64,000 nucleotides of DNA from Canna indica (taxonomy: Eukaryota; Streptophyta; Magnoliopsida; Zingiberales; Cannaceae): assembly GCA_034359265.1 (NCBI GenBank), contig CP136890.1:31414501-31478500 (forward strand), given 5' to 3'. Both the position numbers and the translations under genes were made by a program. The notes beneath the pieces are model-generated. The model searched no databases, had not been told where the DNA came from, and saw nothing but the letters and a program-made list of their open reading frames with translations. Of the stretch, positions 9,194 through 20,211 are shown piece by piece (the first letter of the stretch is position 1; every line of letters begins with the position of its first letter).

Positions 9194-11710
9194 TGTAAGA
9201 CCCGAAAATTTCCTAATATAAAAAACTATTTTGGTGCAGTGCACTGGATCGGGGGTTAGCAGGGTCGGGCCACGGAATCACCTAGAGTAGAAGGTATAAC
9301 TGGACCCATGGAAATATGAAGTTTAAGTTATATCAATGGTTATTTCCTTTCTTGCTTATGATGTCTTATTAAAGTCGAGTTCGACTCATGAGTACGGATA
9401 GGATCGGAGTTTGAATCGAACTCGGATCGAATCGAGTGGAAGTTAAGTCAGATGAGGGGTAAATAGGTCATTAGATGAGGGGAATAAAACCCCTCACCCA
9501 AGCCATCCGTGCAGCTCAAAGAGGGAGCCGCACGTAGCCCGAGCAAGAGGGAAAAAGGGCGAGAAGGAGGAGGAGATCTTGTCGGCGCCGAGTTCACGTC
9601 GACGCTCGAGGAGATCGGAATCTCGTTTTCATCAAGGCTTCTTCGTGATCCGATCAAGGTGAGTGGTTACAGTAGATTTTGAGGTGAGGCGGGTGGCCGG
9701 CCCCATAGGTTTTGAAATTGGGGTTTTTCTTTGCGAGTTTTGCCGATCGAGGTGTTTCTCCATGCTAGATCTTTAAATCGTTGTTCATACTATGATCTTG
9801 TGTTTGTAAATGTGTCAATTTCTCATTTTTAAGGGCTGGCCGAGTCGAGGAAAAAGGGGAAAGATCATGCTAAAATTTTCCCCAATTTCCTCGCTCGTCT
9901 CCAGCTCGCGTATCGTCTTGTATTCGTCTTGTTTTTGGCTTTTGGATTGATACTCATGTTGGCGCCACAACCATGTCGACCACCCCTAGGGGGTTCGACC
10001 GAGCATGGTTATTACCCTGCTCGAGTTGGCCGAACAGTAGAAAGGGGGGGAAACTTGGGCTGTTTGTATTGAATTGTTGGACCCCTTGTTATATCGCCTT
10101 AACTTACACTTTCATGCTTAATGTTAGATTAAATTTAAATTTTATGTTTACTAGTTCAACTTGTTAGAACGCAAGATTTCCAGCCCCTTCCCACCAAGAT
10201 GGTTCGGCCGAGCAAGGGTTACCTTGCTCAAGCTTCGACCGATCAAGGGTAAAGAGGGGAAAGCGAATGCTTTCAAGTAGTTGTTCATATCTTTCCGTTC
10301 GATGTTAATTCATATTCATGCTATGAATTGTTGATAATAGATCTACATTATCATTTTGGAAATGTTCTTGCTAATGCTCATATGGTATATGTATTCAAGA
10401 AAGGTTTCATTTATTTTCCTATATCATGTTTAATTGTTACTATGCTTAATGTATGTTCCATATTGGTTTAATCACTGAATTGTTATCTCTTTAAATTCGG
10501 TTTCTTCATGATGTTGCTACCCACAACTAATTTGGTAAGTGACATGACAATGGTAGGCCCAATAATTTGGTAAGTAACGACTAATTGTTACCTCTTTATA
10601 GTCGGCAAGTTCGCTCATTCTAGGAAGAATGGTTTAGGTGACTAGTAGTAACACTTAACCTAGATACAAGATACACTCACTAGGTTCTTCATTTAAGGAA
10701 ATAGTGAGACCCTAGGGTAAGGGGTCGGATATGGGCAAAGCCCGAAAAGCAAAACAATATACTTGCGCAACCTGATTTTGGGTTGTGGTTGATGGTCTAC
10801 TGAGAAGTGTCACTAGCCGAATGGCAACCATAAAACTCAGCGGTTTATAGGGTCTTGAGATTGCACCAGCGGGCCCGCTACGTGTTAGACCTGAGTGGCG
10901 GAGGGTCTTGAGATTTCGTCAGTGGACCATGCTGATGGTAGACCCGAGTGGGTGGGACTAGCTATCCCTAACCCGGAGGATTTTTGAAACTAGTGGCCAT
11001 CCTAGTTGACGGATCTAAAGTATAATGGTTTCTAAATAAGTAGCCCGTAGGGGCTGGTTTAAGTAGGCCGACCGGCCGAGTTAAGTAGAGGAAGGACCGG
11101 ACCTTCCATATATACTTTAGGCCATTATTGGCCGAGCTTCCATCATGGATATGGGCCCGAGAGGCCGGTTCATCCATTCATCTGTTCTGGCACACTGATT
11201 ATTTATGGAATGTGATTTTTATTTGATTCCTTATATATATGATTGCCGAGGTTTTAAGTGGAGGTTCGAGAGAACCGGTCACTGAGTTCCTCGTGAACTC
11301 ACGATTTACCTTTATTGTTGTTTTGCAGAGCCCGACCTGTGAGGTACTACTTGGTAGCATGGCGTGCAGCAAAACTGGCGTGGGTGCAGATCTCATAGTT
11401 GGTAGTAACTAATCGTAGTCGTGTCTGTTAGAGTCTGATGTGTGCACTGGGTTAATTCTGTAAAAATAGTGAAATGTTTTATATTAAAAAAAAAAACTTT
11501 CGGATGTTTATTTGAAACTTGTGGTGTTTTAGAATTTGGTGCGATCAAACTGGTTTTAAACTTTTAATAAAGTTGTTATCGTTTGTTTTTGTCATTACTT
11601 GATGTGTTCTATTCATATTTTTGTGAGTTGATAGTCAGTGCATAGAATAGGCTTCGGGGTACCGACTCGTACCATGACCGATCACGCGCACCCTGAGTTG
11701 GGGCGTGACA
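9194..11710 (+). repeat. 3' LTR of Gypsy-1
   Basis: The LTR is 2,517 bp, starts TGTAAGACCC, ends GGGGCGTGACA and is followed by the TSD AGATT. It is 40 bp longer than the 5' LTR, mostly through an extra stretch at about 10556-10600 that partly repeats the local aatttggtaagt sequence. The number of scattered differences from the 5' LTR means the insertion is not brand new. Confidence 0.95.
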
Positions 11711-12389
11711 AGATTTCTTTGAGCCATCCTTGCAAGAACCCTAGTTTTGTTCTCCACTCCTTGATTTAGCCTTCAAGCTTCACCGATTCATCATCTTAAG
11801 GCTTCAAGAGGACTAGAGAGTTTTCTTTGGAGCTAAGTATTTGTTGTATTATTTATTTGCTCCATTGTTTGTATATTTTGTGGTTTATTTTCATTGTATA
11901 TCATTTGTGTAAACCTAGACTGCTAGGTTGATTGAATTGGTGGTTGCCTTGGTGCTAAGGCTTAAATCCACCATTGTAAACTTAGTTTACTAGGATTAGT
12001 TGAGTTGTCCCTTAGGTTGAGGTGGAAGAGTTCTCTCGGTAAGAAGGCGGAGACTTCCGGGTACGGAAGTGCCTTAGGTTGAGAGTAAGACTCTTCGGGT
12101 CAAAGTCCTCGTTGTAAGGAAAACATGATTAATCTAGTAAAGTTTAGCTTGGAAATCCTAAGCGGGGTGCTTAGGTAGTGGAGTAGACATTGGGGTCGAA
12201 CCACTATAAAGAGTTATGTTAGCATTGATATCCTTGCTTGTGTTTAAATTATTTTAATATTGCTTCCGCATTTAGTCGATAAATTGTAATTTGCCTAAGT
12301 AATCTAAGAAACGATTAAAATCAGAATTAGGCAAAAAATTTAGTTAACATATTATTCACCCCCCCTCTAGTGTGGCCATTTCACCAACA
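11711..12389 (+). mobile_element. Copia LTR fragment, right part
   Basis: This continues the LTR piece at 1492-1898 across the Gypsy-1 insertion. It ends with a pyrimidine-rich run followed by ctctagtgtggccatttcaccaaca, almost the same ending as the Copia LTRs at 33889, at 35395 and, inverted, at 52899 and 60977. No primer-binding site follows 12389, so this is the right end of a 3' or solo LTR. It encodes nothing. Confidence 0.75.
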
Positions 12390-12730
12390 TAAACAAGTGA
12401 CCAAATAAATAAACAAAGAACTAAATAACATCAATAACTTATCAATTGAAGCTTGACTTCTATTCTTGTAGCTTAGCGATTCTTGGCACTTTAAGAAATG
12501 GGGTTTCAATAGGCTAGGTAAGGAAGAATAGCTTACTTAAATAACGCTTAGATCTTGGTTTTTTCTTCTTTCAAGCTCAAGAGGATGCAAGAATTAAACT
12601 CAATAAATATTCACGGCATCAAGATTATTTGGTGGAATGATGTTATATATGAGGTCGTGCATAAAGGTTGTTCACTATTTCAAAAAACTAGTTGTTACGA
12701 GGTCGATCAAAGTTCGATTGCTTATTAAGC
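12390..12730. other. Unassigned AT-rich spacer
   Basis: The 341 bp lie between the Copia LTR end and a CACTA terminus. I see no coding potential, terminal motif or similarity to other parts of the window. It may be flanking DNA of both elements or part of an older unrecognised one. Confidence 0.4.
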
Positions 12731-13330
12731 CACAACTAGAAAATTGCTCATCTGCGACGGCTTCTACGGTCGCACTGCCGTCGCGGTAGACTTTCGACAA
12801 TGGCAAGCAACGATTAGAAAGTTCCATCGCTAAAACATGTGTCGCAAAAACTTAGCGACCGCTAGATGACAGTCACCTTAGCGACCGCTTCAGCGATGGA
12901 CGTACGCGTCGCAGAAGTCGGTCACGGATCAACTGTGATAGAACACAACCGCCGCGCGGCGACGGAACTGCGGATGACTTGGCCATCGCAACACCGTCAG
13001 TATTTATTTTGCGATCTCTGATCGCGATCAGAACAATACACTTTCGTAGAACCGTCATAGATAGATATTTTGTTTTTTGAAAAATTAAAAATTAAAAATT
13101 CCTGTTTATGCATATTCGAAATTTTCATATCAAAACATCCACATATCACAAACATATCACAATATTCCAAACATATCAAAACATCAAACATATCAAAAGT
13201 GTATCTTCACTCGGCGAGTACATAACTATACATCCACAGAATTCCAAACATGTATTACAAGTGTTCAAACATATCATAACTATACCAAAATATATCAAAC
13301 CTATCATAAACAGAATTCGAAGTATATCAA
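12731..13330. mobile_element. CACTA-type terminus with subterminal repeats (element 3)
   Basis: The segment opens with CACAACTAGAAAATT, one change from a CACTA terminus, and 12755-13070 is rich in gcgac/gtcgc motifs in both orientations (cgacggcttctacggtcgc and similar) typical of subterminal repeats. 13080-13330 is AT-rich with repeated aaacatatcaaaac phrases and no gene. It is cut by the SIRE-like Copia LTR. It could be the far end of the minus-strand CACTA at 28288-36706, but intervening Tat-derived sequence makes that uncertain. Confidence 0.55.
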
Positions 13331-14268
13331 AACTAATAGAAGAGTCTCTAAGGGAGCTTATGTAAAACGATGGCTACATAGGAAGTTGCAATGGCTTATG
13401 CAACTGCTTTCAAGAGATAAGGTAAGTAACAAGATAATAACAATAAAGAAACACGCAAACACAAAGAATTATTTATGTAATTCAGTGATAAACTTGTCAC
13501 CTAATCTGTGGGGCCCTCACCAGACAGATTCTCAATCCACTATCAACAAGGTACAACACTAGTTCGGGGATTTCACACTCTGAAATTCAACTACAGTGAA
13601 TTGGAAATAACAAACAAGCTATTTGCCATTACAAGTACTAACCGACTTGACTCTCTATAACATCACAATCATAGAGTTTCGTCTTTCATACAGTCTCTAT
13701 GTTGTAGTGAGTTAACAACTCAACTCCATCTCGTCTTGATGATAAGTGAAGTAGTTTGTTGTCGTCTGTTGTACTCACCGGTCTCAACTCCTCATATAAC
13801 TAGCAACACAATTTTCGCACATAGGAGACTAGAATAATTTAGATCTTCTCTTTCAGAATATGTAAGTAAAAAGACAATCAATCTGAATAAATGCCCTCTT
13901 AATCAAAGATCATAACATTATCAGTTCAAACTGAACAGGCAGCCATGAATCCCCATAAAGTATCGATCATAAAGCTTTAGAAGTAACGTCTGGTTCATTT
14001 AATGAAGAGCATATCCATATTCTAGAAATGAACAGGCAATAAACAAATAATTAAAAGAAAATCATCAATCATCATTGACTTCAGCAACCAAAAACCCATC
14101 ATCGCATCAGCAACTCTATACTAAAATCCATAGTTTACAGGAGCCGTTGCAACTGTCTTACAACTGAGTAACTTAGGCTGAACTTCCTCATAGACAATAC
14201 CAGTTGTAACTGTCAATTCAACAAAGAACAATCTAAAATTCTTTTGCCAAATATAGCCAACACCAACA
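13331..14268 (-). repeat. 3' LTR of SIRE-like Copia (left copy)
   Basis: This is homologous to 25745-26715 from the first agtctctaag block to the shared terminus gccaacaccaaca. The initial TGACAAAAT of the other copy is not clearly present, so the outer edge is truncated or diverged at about 13331. Confidence 0.85.
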
Positions 14269-14282
14269 ATATCCCCCTTTGG
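14269..14282 (-). other. Polypurine tract of SIRE-like Copia
   Basis: On the minus strand this reads CCAAAGGGGGATAT directly before the LTR, a typical Copia PPT. Confidence 0.85.
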
Positions 14283-14639
14283 CTTATTTGACAAAACTCA
14301 ACCTGTCAGAATAACCCAGCAAGGCAAAGTACAAAATAACAGTTTAAACTGAAGCATATTAACTGTCAAAATAGAAATTAACAAATAATATCCATAATCT
14401 AGTCATCACAGTCACAACCATCCACAATCAAGATAAAATAATTACAACCAGAAAACCAGTAGTCACATAGTCATACAACCAGTCACCAAAGTCAATACAA
14501 TCCAAACAAATAAACAAGTTAATGTTACCACCATAATACAATTGCAGCCAAGGAATAGATAAGATAAATAAGGTTGCAACTGTTAGAGTATCCAAAACTT
14601 TCTCCTCCTTTTTGGCATAATAAGCCAAAGGAGAATAGA

Positions 14640-16986
14640 GCTAATATCAGTCTGAACTGGATGAATCTGAAGAACTATCAGAGGATGATAACACAGGACC
14701 TGCAGATGCAGCTGTGAAGTGTTCAATAACTTTCTTCTCTATATAAATGACATGTTGTTGGAGTAGGGACATAGTTTTATTTGCCTTAAAGACATCCACT
14801 AGGATAGCTTGTTCATTGGCAGATGATGCGATAGTAGACTTCTTGCACTACAAGAAAATAGACTTTCACCAACAAATAATTATCAATAAAATTACCAACT
14901 CATTTGTTGGTAGTTACCAACAAATATATCTTTATCTGTTGGTAATACCAACGGACAATTGTAATATCCGTTGGTAATACCTAGTAGAGTATCACCAATG
15001 GATTTTACCAATGAAAATCCGTTGGTATTGGTATTACCAACGGATTCATGACTATTACCAACAGATTTTTGACTATTACCAACAAATTTAATTCGTTGGT
15101 GATACCCTATTTTTTGGTAGTGTTGTTTGAACTAGACTTCACGGGAGTACTTACCTTGGTCAAAAGCTTGTGATGGATTTTTAGAGATGAACCAACTGGT
15201 TCAGGAAGCTCTTTAGGTGAACATTTGAAGTCTTGCTTTTCCAGGATTCCATAGATCAGATTTGGAAAAATTAGAAATATTCTGGATATTGAATTCAGTC
15301 TAGATCTAGGAGATGTAATTTTTTTTTAAAAAAAATCTCCTAGATCAAAAGATATCACGTTTGTAATTTTGAACTGCATCAACACCATTTCTTTGCTCAG
15401 ATATGTAATGTGAGAGGTTGGAATTCAGAAATACCTTGCAATTACAAATAATGTAGCATAAAAAGTATTCAGGGATGCAGATTTTATATTATGTTGTCCT
15501 GACCAGTTGGAAATTTCACCATTTGACACTTCTTTACCAACTATTTTCAAAAATTCTGCACTAGAATCATCAGGCTAATCGGCTGAAGAAGAAAAAGGTG
15601 CAAAGCCAAGAAACTCATTTATGATTTCAGCACTGAAAGAGTACCATTTTCCTCTGACAAAAACTTGATGAAAGTGGCTGCTTTCAGAATTAGATATATC
15701 TTCAGCAAGATTGCAACAAAATTCCAAGATAGGTAATTTGTAGTAAGGTGAAACCGTCATGACAGAGCTAGATAGATTCCTTTTATCAAGAATATCCAAT
15801 ACTGGTTTGCACTTCAAAGAAAACTAAGCTAAATCTAGAGTTTGAGAGATAATACCTTTTGATTGAAGAACTTTCCATAGGGGATAGAGATCGTTAGAAA
15901 GAAGACCTTTGTGAAGCTTGCTGGTGATGGTTTTCTTTTCACCCTTCCTCTCAGGTTTATTAAGCTTCCTTTTGGAGATAGTAATTTTAGTCTTCGCAAG
16001 CACATGAACTTTTTCTTTCTCTTTAGAAACTTCATGATCAAGCTTGCTCTTCTTAGTTTTCTTCAGTTCAACAGCCCTATCTAGCAAGGGCTCTTTATTA
16101 GAGTCAGTAACCAAGGTTATAGTCTATCTAGACTTTTGTTTGGACTTCTCAGTAAGCTTCCTTTTCGAACTTCTCTTTGGTCTCTTCTCCTCTTTTATTA
16201 CAGCAGTTGGGATTGGATTCTTCTCCAACTCAGTAGCATTCTCATTAGATTGCTGGATGGCGTCCTTAGGAACAGGAGCTTGGGTTTCTTCTGGAGCTTG
16301 GTGTCCAGTTTCAGTCTCAGGAACATGAGCAAACATTGCCTCAGGTCTTGCAATTACAGTGTCAACTACTACAGAGACTAGAGAAGTAGTTTCAACTACT
16401 TCTTGTATAGTTGAAGTTGTGGTTGTCTCAGGTGTAGGAGCAGGACCATCCTTAGTTGAAATTGGAGTAATACTAATAGAGGGACTTGGCATTGAGTCCA
16501 TAGAGACTAATTCAGTGACAAGGAGCAAGATCTTGTTGATGGTCCTCAGGAGTAGTATATATATGTAGAAGGTTGTAAAGGACCAGTCTTGACTGGAATT
16601 GAATCAAGAACAATGTTAGAAATAGGAATATTAACAACATGTTCAGGACCAGTGTTCACTGGAGATGAGACTGGAATAATGGAACCAATATTGGCAGTAA
16701 CAACTGGTTCACCATGAACAGAAGCCTCAGAACAGAGATTTTCATCATCACAATACTCCCCCTCAAAAGACAATTTCTCCCCTTTAGAAACTAAAACCCT
16801 AGGTGGGGATTTAGGATTTGGTGTCATACCTTTACTGCTCCTCCTAAGAGGTTGGCCTGCTGGACGACGACCCAATTTCTTTCTCAATTTATGTCCATGA
16901 GAGGTCGAAGGAGCGAGGTGAGACTTCATCACGAGGTTGCTCTAGAGGAGGTGATTCTACCTTTTCGCCAGGAATGGAAGAAGACA
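14640..16986 (-). pseudogene. Env-like extra ORF downstream of pol, broken
   Basis: This ORF lies after RNase H. A plausible start is the ATG near 16986 (MSSSIPGEK). The N-terminal two-thirds is Pro/Ser/Thr/Lys-rich and low complexity (RKKLGRRPAGQPLRR, SKRKLTEKSKQKS). Around 15.6-15.8 kb comes a folded block, VFVRGKWYSFSAEIINEFLGF, characteristic of the plant retrotransposon 'envelope-like' / putative plant transposon protein family. Weakly readable sequence goes on to about 15300, with decayed remnants toward 14640. Stops and frameshifts near 16530, 16115, 15820 and 15575 break it, and a MITE sits at 14846-15122. Whether such proteins ever act as envelopes is unproven, and I see no clear signal peptide or membrane segment. 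Confidence 0.65.
14846..15122. mobile_element. CACTA-type MITE
   Basis: The element is 277 bp, begins CACTACAAGAAAATAG and ends TTTTTTGGTAGTG, flanked by a perfect 3-bp TSD TTG (14843-14845, 15123-15125). The interior consists of alternating accaacggat and atccgttggt units, subterminal repeats with no coding capacity. Mobilisation would depend on a CACTA transposase elsewhere. It inserted in the 3' part of the Copia env-like ORF. Confidence 0.93.
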
Positions 16987-17336
16987 TTTTCTTTGCTGCT
17001 GATGCACTAATCTTTCTCATGTAACCCTTCTTCCTTTTTCCACCAGACGTCTTCGGTTGCTCCTTTTAAGAGAAGAGAGGGGCAATCGAGAGGTCAAGAA
17101 GATTGAGATGTCGACCTTGGGTTACAACATGAGACCGGAGATGGAGCAGTGTCGAAAGCAATGAATTTAGGGGCAAAAAGTTCGGGATTCCAACAAGGGA
17201 GGCTGCACGAGTGAGACTCCAAAAAGGTGGGCAATAAATTCTAAAACTCCCACCCATAAATGATATTCCTTCAACAAAACATTGGTAAGAGGAGGAATAA
17301 ATGGAATAAAAATAATCGAAAAACTTTTCATATTTT

Positions 17337-17906
17337 TCATTTTTTTTCTGTAAAAGAAAAAGAGTGACAAATAACACATAATCCCATAGCAGATCGCAAC
17401 CGCTCAAATCTCCCTCCATCCAATGCTTTTGTGAAAATGTCATCTGCAACTTGTCTATCTGTAGATTTGTATTCTAGTTGTAACTCTCTTCTTTCAACTA
17501 ACTCTATGATGTAGTGAAATCGAATATCAATGTGTTTAGTGCGAGAGTGCATAACTGGGTTCTTTGAGATATTTATAGCATTGGTATTATCACAATATAA
17601 AATCATTTCCTCCTGTTTGAACCCATGGTCTAACAGTATGTTTCTCACCTAAATTAACTGAGTGTTGCAACTGCCTACTGCCAAATATTCAGCATATATC
17701 TGAAAAGAAAGAGAGATGAAATTCTGCATCTTACTCAACCAAACCACAAGTTTTGATCCAATATAAAAGCATCCACCTGTAGTACTCTTTCGGTAATCAA
17801 TATTACCAGCCCAATCTACATTAGTAAATCCTACTGGACAGGGATTAGATTCAATAGAATATGAAATACCAAAGTTCATGGTACGTTTAACATATTTTAG
17901 AATCAT
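17337..17906 (-). pseudogene. SIRE-like Copia RNase H
   Basis: Read on the minus strand: MNFGISYSIESNPCPVGFTNVDWAGN (with NVD for the usual D-x-D-W), RKSTTGGCFYIGSKLVVWLSK, YAEYLAVG, ILYCDNTNAINISKNPVMHSRTKHIDIRFH and KALDGGRFERLRSAMGLC are the ordered blocks of Copia RNase H. A TAG near 17650 and a Gln-to-Ile change before AEYLA mark decay. It would remove the genomic RNA strand during reverse transcription. It ends in the normal C-terminus before the env-like ORF. Confidence 0.9.
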
Positions 17907-17939
17907 TTTAACTGCCTGAAGATGAGACTCCTTTGGATT

Positions 17940-18691
17940 AGCCTAATATCTTGTGCATAAACCCACACTGAAACTAAGATCAAGTCTGCTAGCCGTCAGA
18001 TACAAAAGACTTCCTATCATGCTTCTATAAAGAGTAGGATCAACATTCTTGCCTTCTTCATCTTTGCTCAATTTTTCATGAGTTGAGATAGAAGTTCTAA
18101 CGGCCTTAGACCTATCCAATCCAAACTTGTGAATCAGATTTCTAGCGTACTTACTTTGAGAGATGAATATCCATTCAGAAAATAGTTCATTTCTCCAACC
18201 ATGCTCATCTCGAACTCAGATTTCATATCTTCCACAAATTGTTTTACATAAGATTCAGAAGTTGAGCCAAGCCAAAAATAATATCATCGACATAAATTTG
18301 AGCAACTATCAGTTGAGACTCCTTTCTTTTGATGAACAGGGTCTAATCTGCACTTCCTCTTTTGCAGCCTTTTGAGAGCAGGAACTGGGTGAGTCTTTCA
18401 TACCATGCTCTAGGTGCCTGTATACGCCCATAAAAAGCCTTCTTCAATCTGTAAACATGGTCAGGATAAGCAGGATCTTCAAAGCCTTTGGGTTGTTCAA
18501 CATAGACGTCTTCATTGAGAAACCCATTCAGGAAGACAGTTTTAACGTCCATCTAGAATAGTTTGAACTTCATAGAGCAGGATATGACAAGAAGCAATCA
18601 AATGGATTCCAATCTTGCAACTGGTGCGAAGGTTTCGTTGTAGTCCAGTCCTTCAATTTGATTAAAGTCTTGAGCAATAAGTCTGGCTTTA
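17940..18691 (-). pseudogene. SIRE-like Copia reverse transcriptase, C-terminal portion
   Basis: The minus strand reads [20 protein letters not shown], then [48 protein letters not shown], then the catalytic YVDDIIFG (18271-18294), and a later ARNLIHKFGL block. The usual 'AFLNG' and 'LYGLKQAPRAWY' signatures appear as VFLNG and [12 protein letters not shown]. The upstream half continues at 22238 beyond the Helitron; the Helitron is placed inside an Asn codon, and removing it joins the frame. Frameshifts near 18340 and 18550 are additional damage. Confidence 0.9.
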
Positions 18692-18951
18692 TATTTATAT
18701 ATACATTAAAAGCAAAATGCAAAGAAGCCACGTGGCATATTCAAAAGCTTTGTTTACTAACTTGGCATTTTCTTAATTTTTTAGAATTTTTTTATTTTTT
18801 TAAAATTTATTTTCTTAATTGCTTGAGTAACTTTTCCCATTCTCTCACATGTATCATCTCTCTCGCTCTCTCTTTAATGTTTACTTCTTTTATTCTCATG
18901 CACGTCTATTCACGTAACTGCTCACGTCCTCCGTTGCGTCTCTAGTAACGG

Positions 18952-19130
18952 AGCCAAGAAGTCCAAGGAAATTGCCGCACTTCATCCGCTCGGAGGCTCT
19001 CCAATTCACGCTCATTTCGTCGAGCCGCTGCATCTCTGCTAGCGCAGTCAAGAAGTAGGAAATCACCGCACTTGATCCGCTCGGAGGCTCTCCAATTCAT
19101 GCTTATTTCGCCGACAAAAGTCAAGGGCCG
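18952..19130. repeat. Imperfect ~90-bp tandem duplication inside Helitron
   Basis: Two adjacent copies share the phrase gatccgctcggaggctctcc (first copy catccgctcgg...) followed by aattcatgctta or aattcacgctca, with the same preceding caagaagt. The copies start near 18952 and 19041. I recognise no protein in them. Confidence 0.6.
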
Positions 19131-19463
19131 ATTGAAGGTCACCGAGACTTGCTGCCAGGTACATAGAACCACTCTTATTCTTCTTCTTCTTTTTCACTCC
19201 AGGAACCATCTTCCACTGAAACTTTTTCATTCTAGGTTCCTATAGGCTTCCTCACTGGTGCTTCTGGTGGAAATCGTTATCTTGCGAATTTTTGCTGAGC
19301 CCTGAAGATTGAGAATGTTGGTCAAAAGATTGAGAAAGTTTGCAACATGTTGGTCTTATCTCTAATATATGTTGGGCTGTAGTTGTGGCAGTTGTGGGAG
19401 AATCAATGTCGATATTCGCATGTCATTATAATTATAAGAATTTGGTTATGTAAAAATTTCAGG

Positions 19464-20211
19464 TTCCATGTTTGTGGCTGGCGTAAGTTGGCTCGCGCTG
19501 GTAGAACTTCACGATGGGGTTTCAGGTGCAATCGCAAGACTGAATTATTTAAGAAGATTAAGCTGCAAAAACCATCCTCATTAGGTCAATCTCTTGAAGA
19601 ATGTGCAATTACAAAGATGGAAATTTCCTCTTGTGAGGTGAAGAATAGCAGCCAGTCAAGCTCTGACAAGCTTGATGCTGAAATGGAATCTTTGACAAAC
19701 AATATGTCATGTCAAAATGATCTTATTGATGCTTCATCATTGCCCTGCTTGCTGAAGAAAAAGCTTTTGCAGTTTGATAAAAGCCATAGGCCAGCATATT
19801 ATGGTACTTGGCGCAGGAAAAGGCAAGCTTTTATTTTTCTTTCCTAGAAATGATTTGCAGGTTTTTTAGATTTCTAATCCGACTATGGTCTCATTCTTAA
19901 CTGCTTTGGTGTTCCTATAGTGGCAATGTTGGTCCAAGACAACCATTTAGAAAGGACCCTAAGTTCGATTATGATGTTGATAGTGATAAGGAATGGGAAG
20001 AGGTACTTGACCCTGAAACTTTTTGTATTCATTACTGAGAACAAAGGTGTGATTTAACATTTTCTTTGCGCAGGAGGATCCTGGTGAAAGTATTTCTGAT
20101 TGTGACAACGATGAAGAAGAATCCTTAGATGCACAAAATTTAAAAGATGAGGATGATACTGAAAGCGAAGACGGCTTTGTTGTTCTTGATGGTTTTCTTT
20201 TCGAAAGTGAG
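19464..20211 (+). pseudogene. FAS1: Captured FAS1 (CAF-1 large subunit) fragment, three exons
   Basis: Three exons join in frame: 19464-19822, 19921-20002 and 20074-20211. The joined frame contains TELFKKIKLQKPSSLGQSLE, KKKLLQFDKSHRPAYYGTW, DPKFDYDVDSDKEWEE, EDPGESISDCDNDEEE and EDGFVVLDGFLFESE. This acidic WEEEDPGES region, preceded by RPAYYGTW, is the conserved core of CAF-1 p150/FAS1, which deposits H3-H4 during replication. Intron 1 (19823-19920) has a GC donor (AAG/GCAAGC) and AG acceptor; intron 2 (20003-20073) is GT-AG. A GT donor follows exon 3. No start codon, N-terminal KER region or C-terminus is present, so it is a fragment of about 193 codons without stops, probably not functional. 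The host FAS1 gene is elsewhere. Confidence 0.92.

Larger units (their letters stand above)
1899..11710 (+). mobile_element. Complete, decayed Ty3/Gypsy element (Tekay/Del-like chromovirus), Gypsy-1
   Basis: The element is 9,812 bp, bounded by TGTAAGACCC and GGGCGTGACA, and flanked by the perfect 5-bp TSD AGATT (1894-1898 and 11711-11715). It has LTRs of about 2.5 kb, a tRNA-iMet primer site and a purine tract. The pol order is gag, protease, RT, RNase H, integrase, chromodomain-like C-terminus, which is the Ty3/Gypsy order; the very long LTRs and the C-terminal motif suggest Tekay/Del. Gag-pol is spread over all three frames with many stops, so it cannot be autonomous now. It inserted into a Copia LTR. 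Confidence 0.95.

Noticed and set aside
19464..20211. FAS1 as a functional host gene
   Set aside because: Only three internal exons lie within Helitron borders; there is no start, N-terminal domain or terminal exons.
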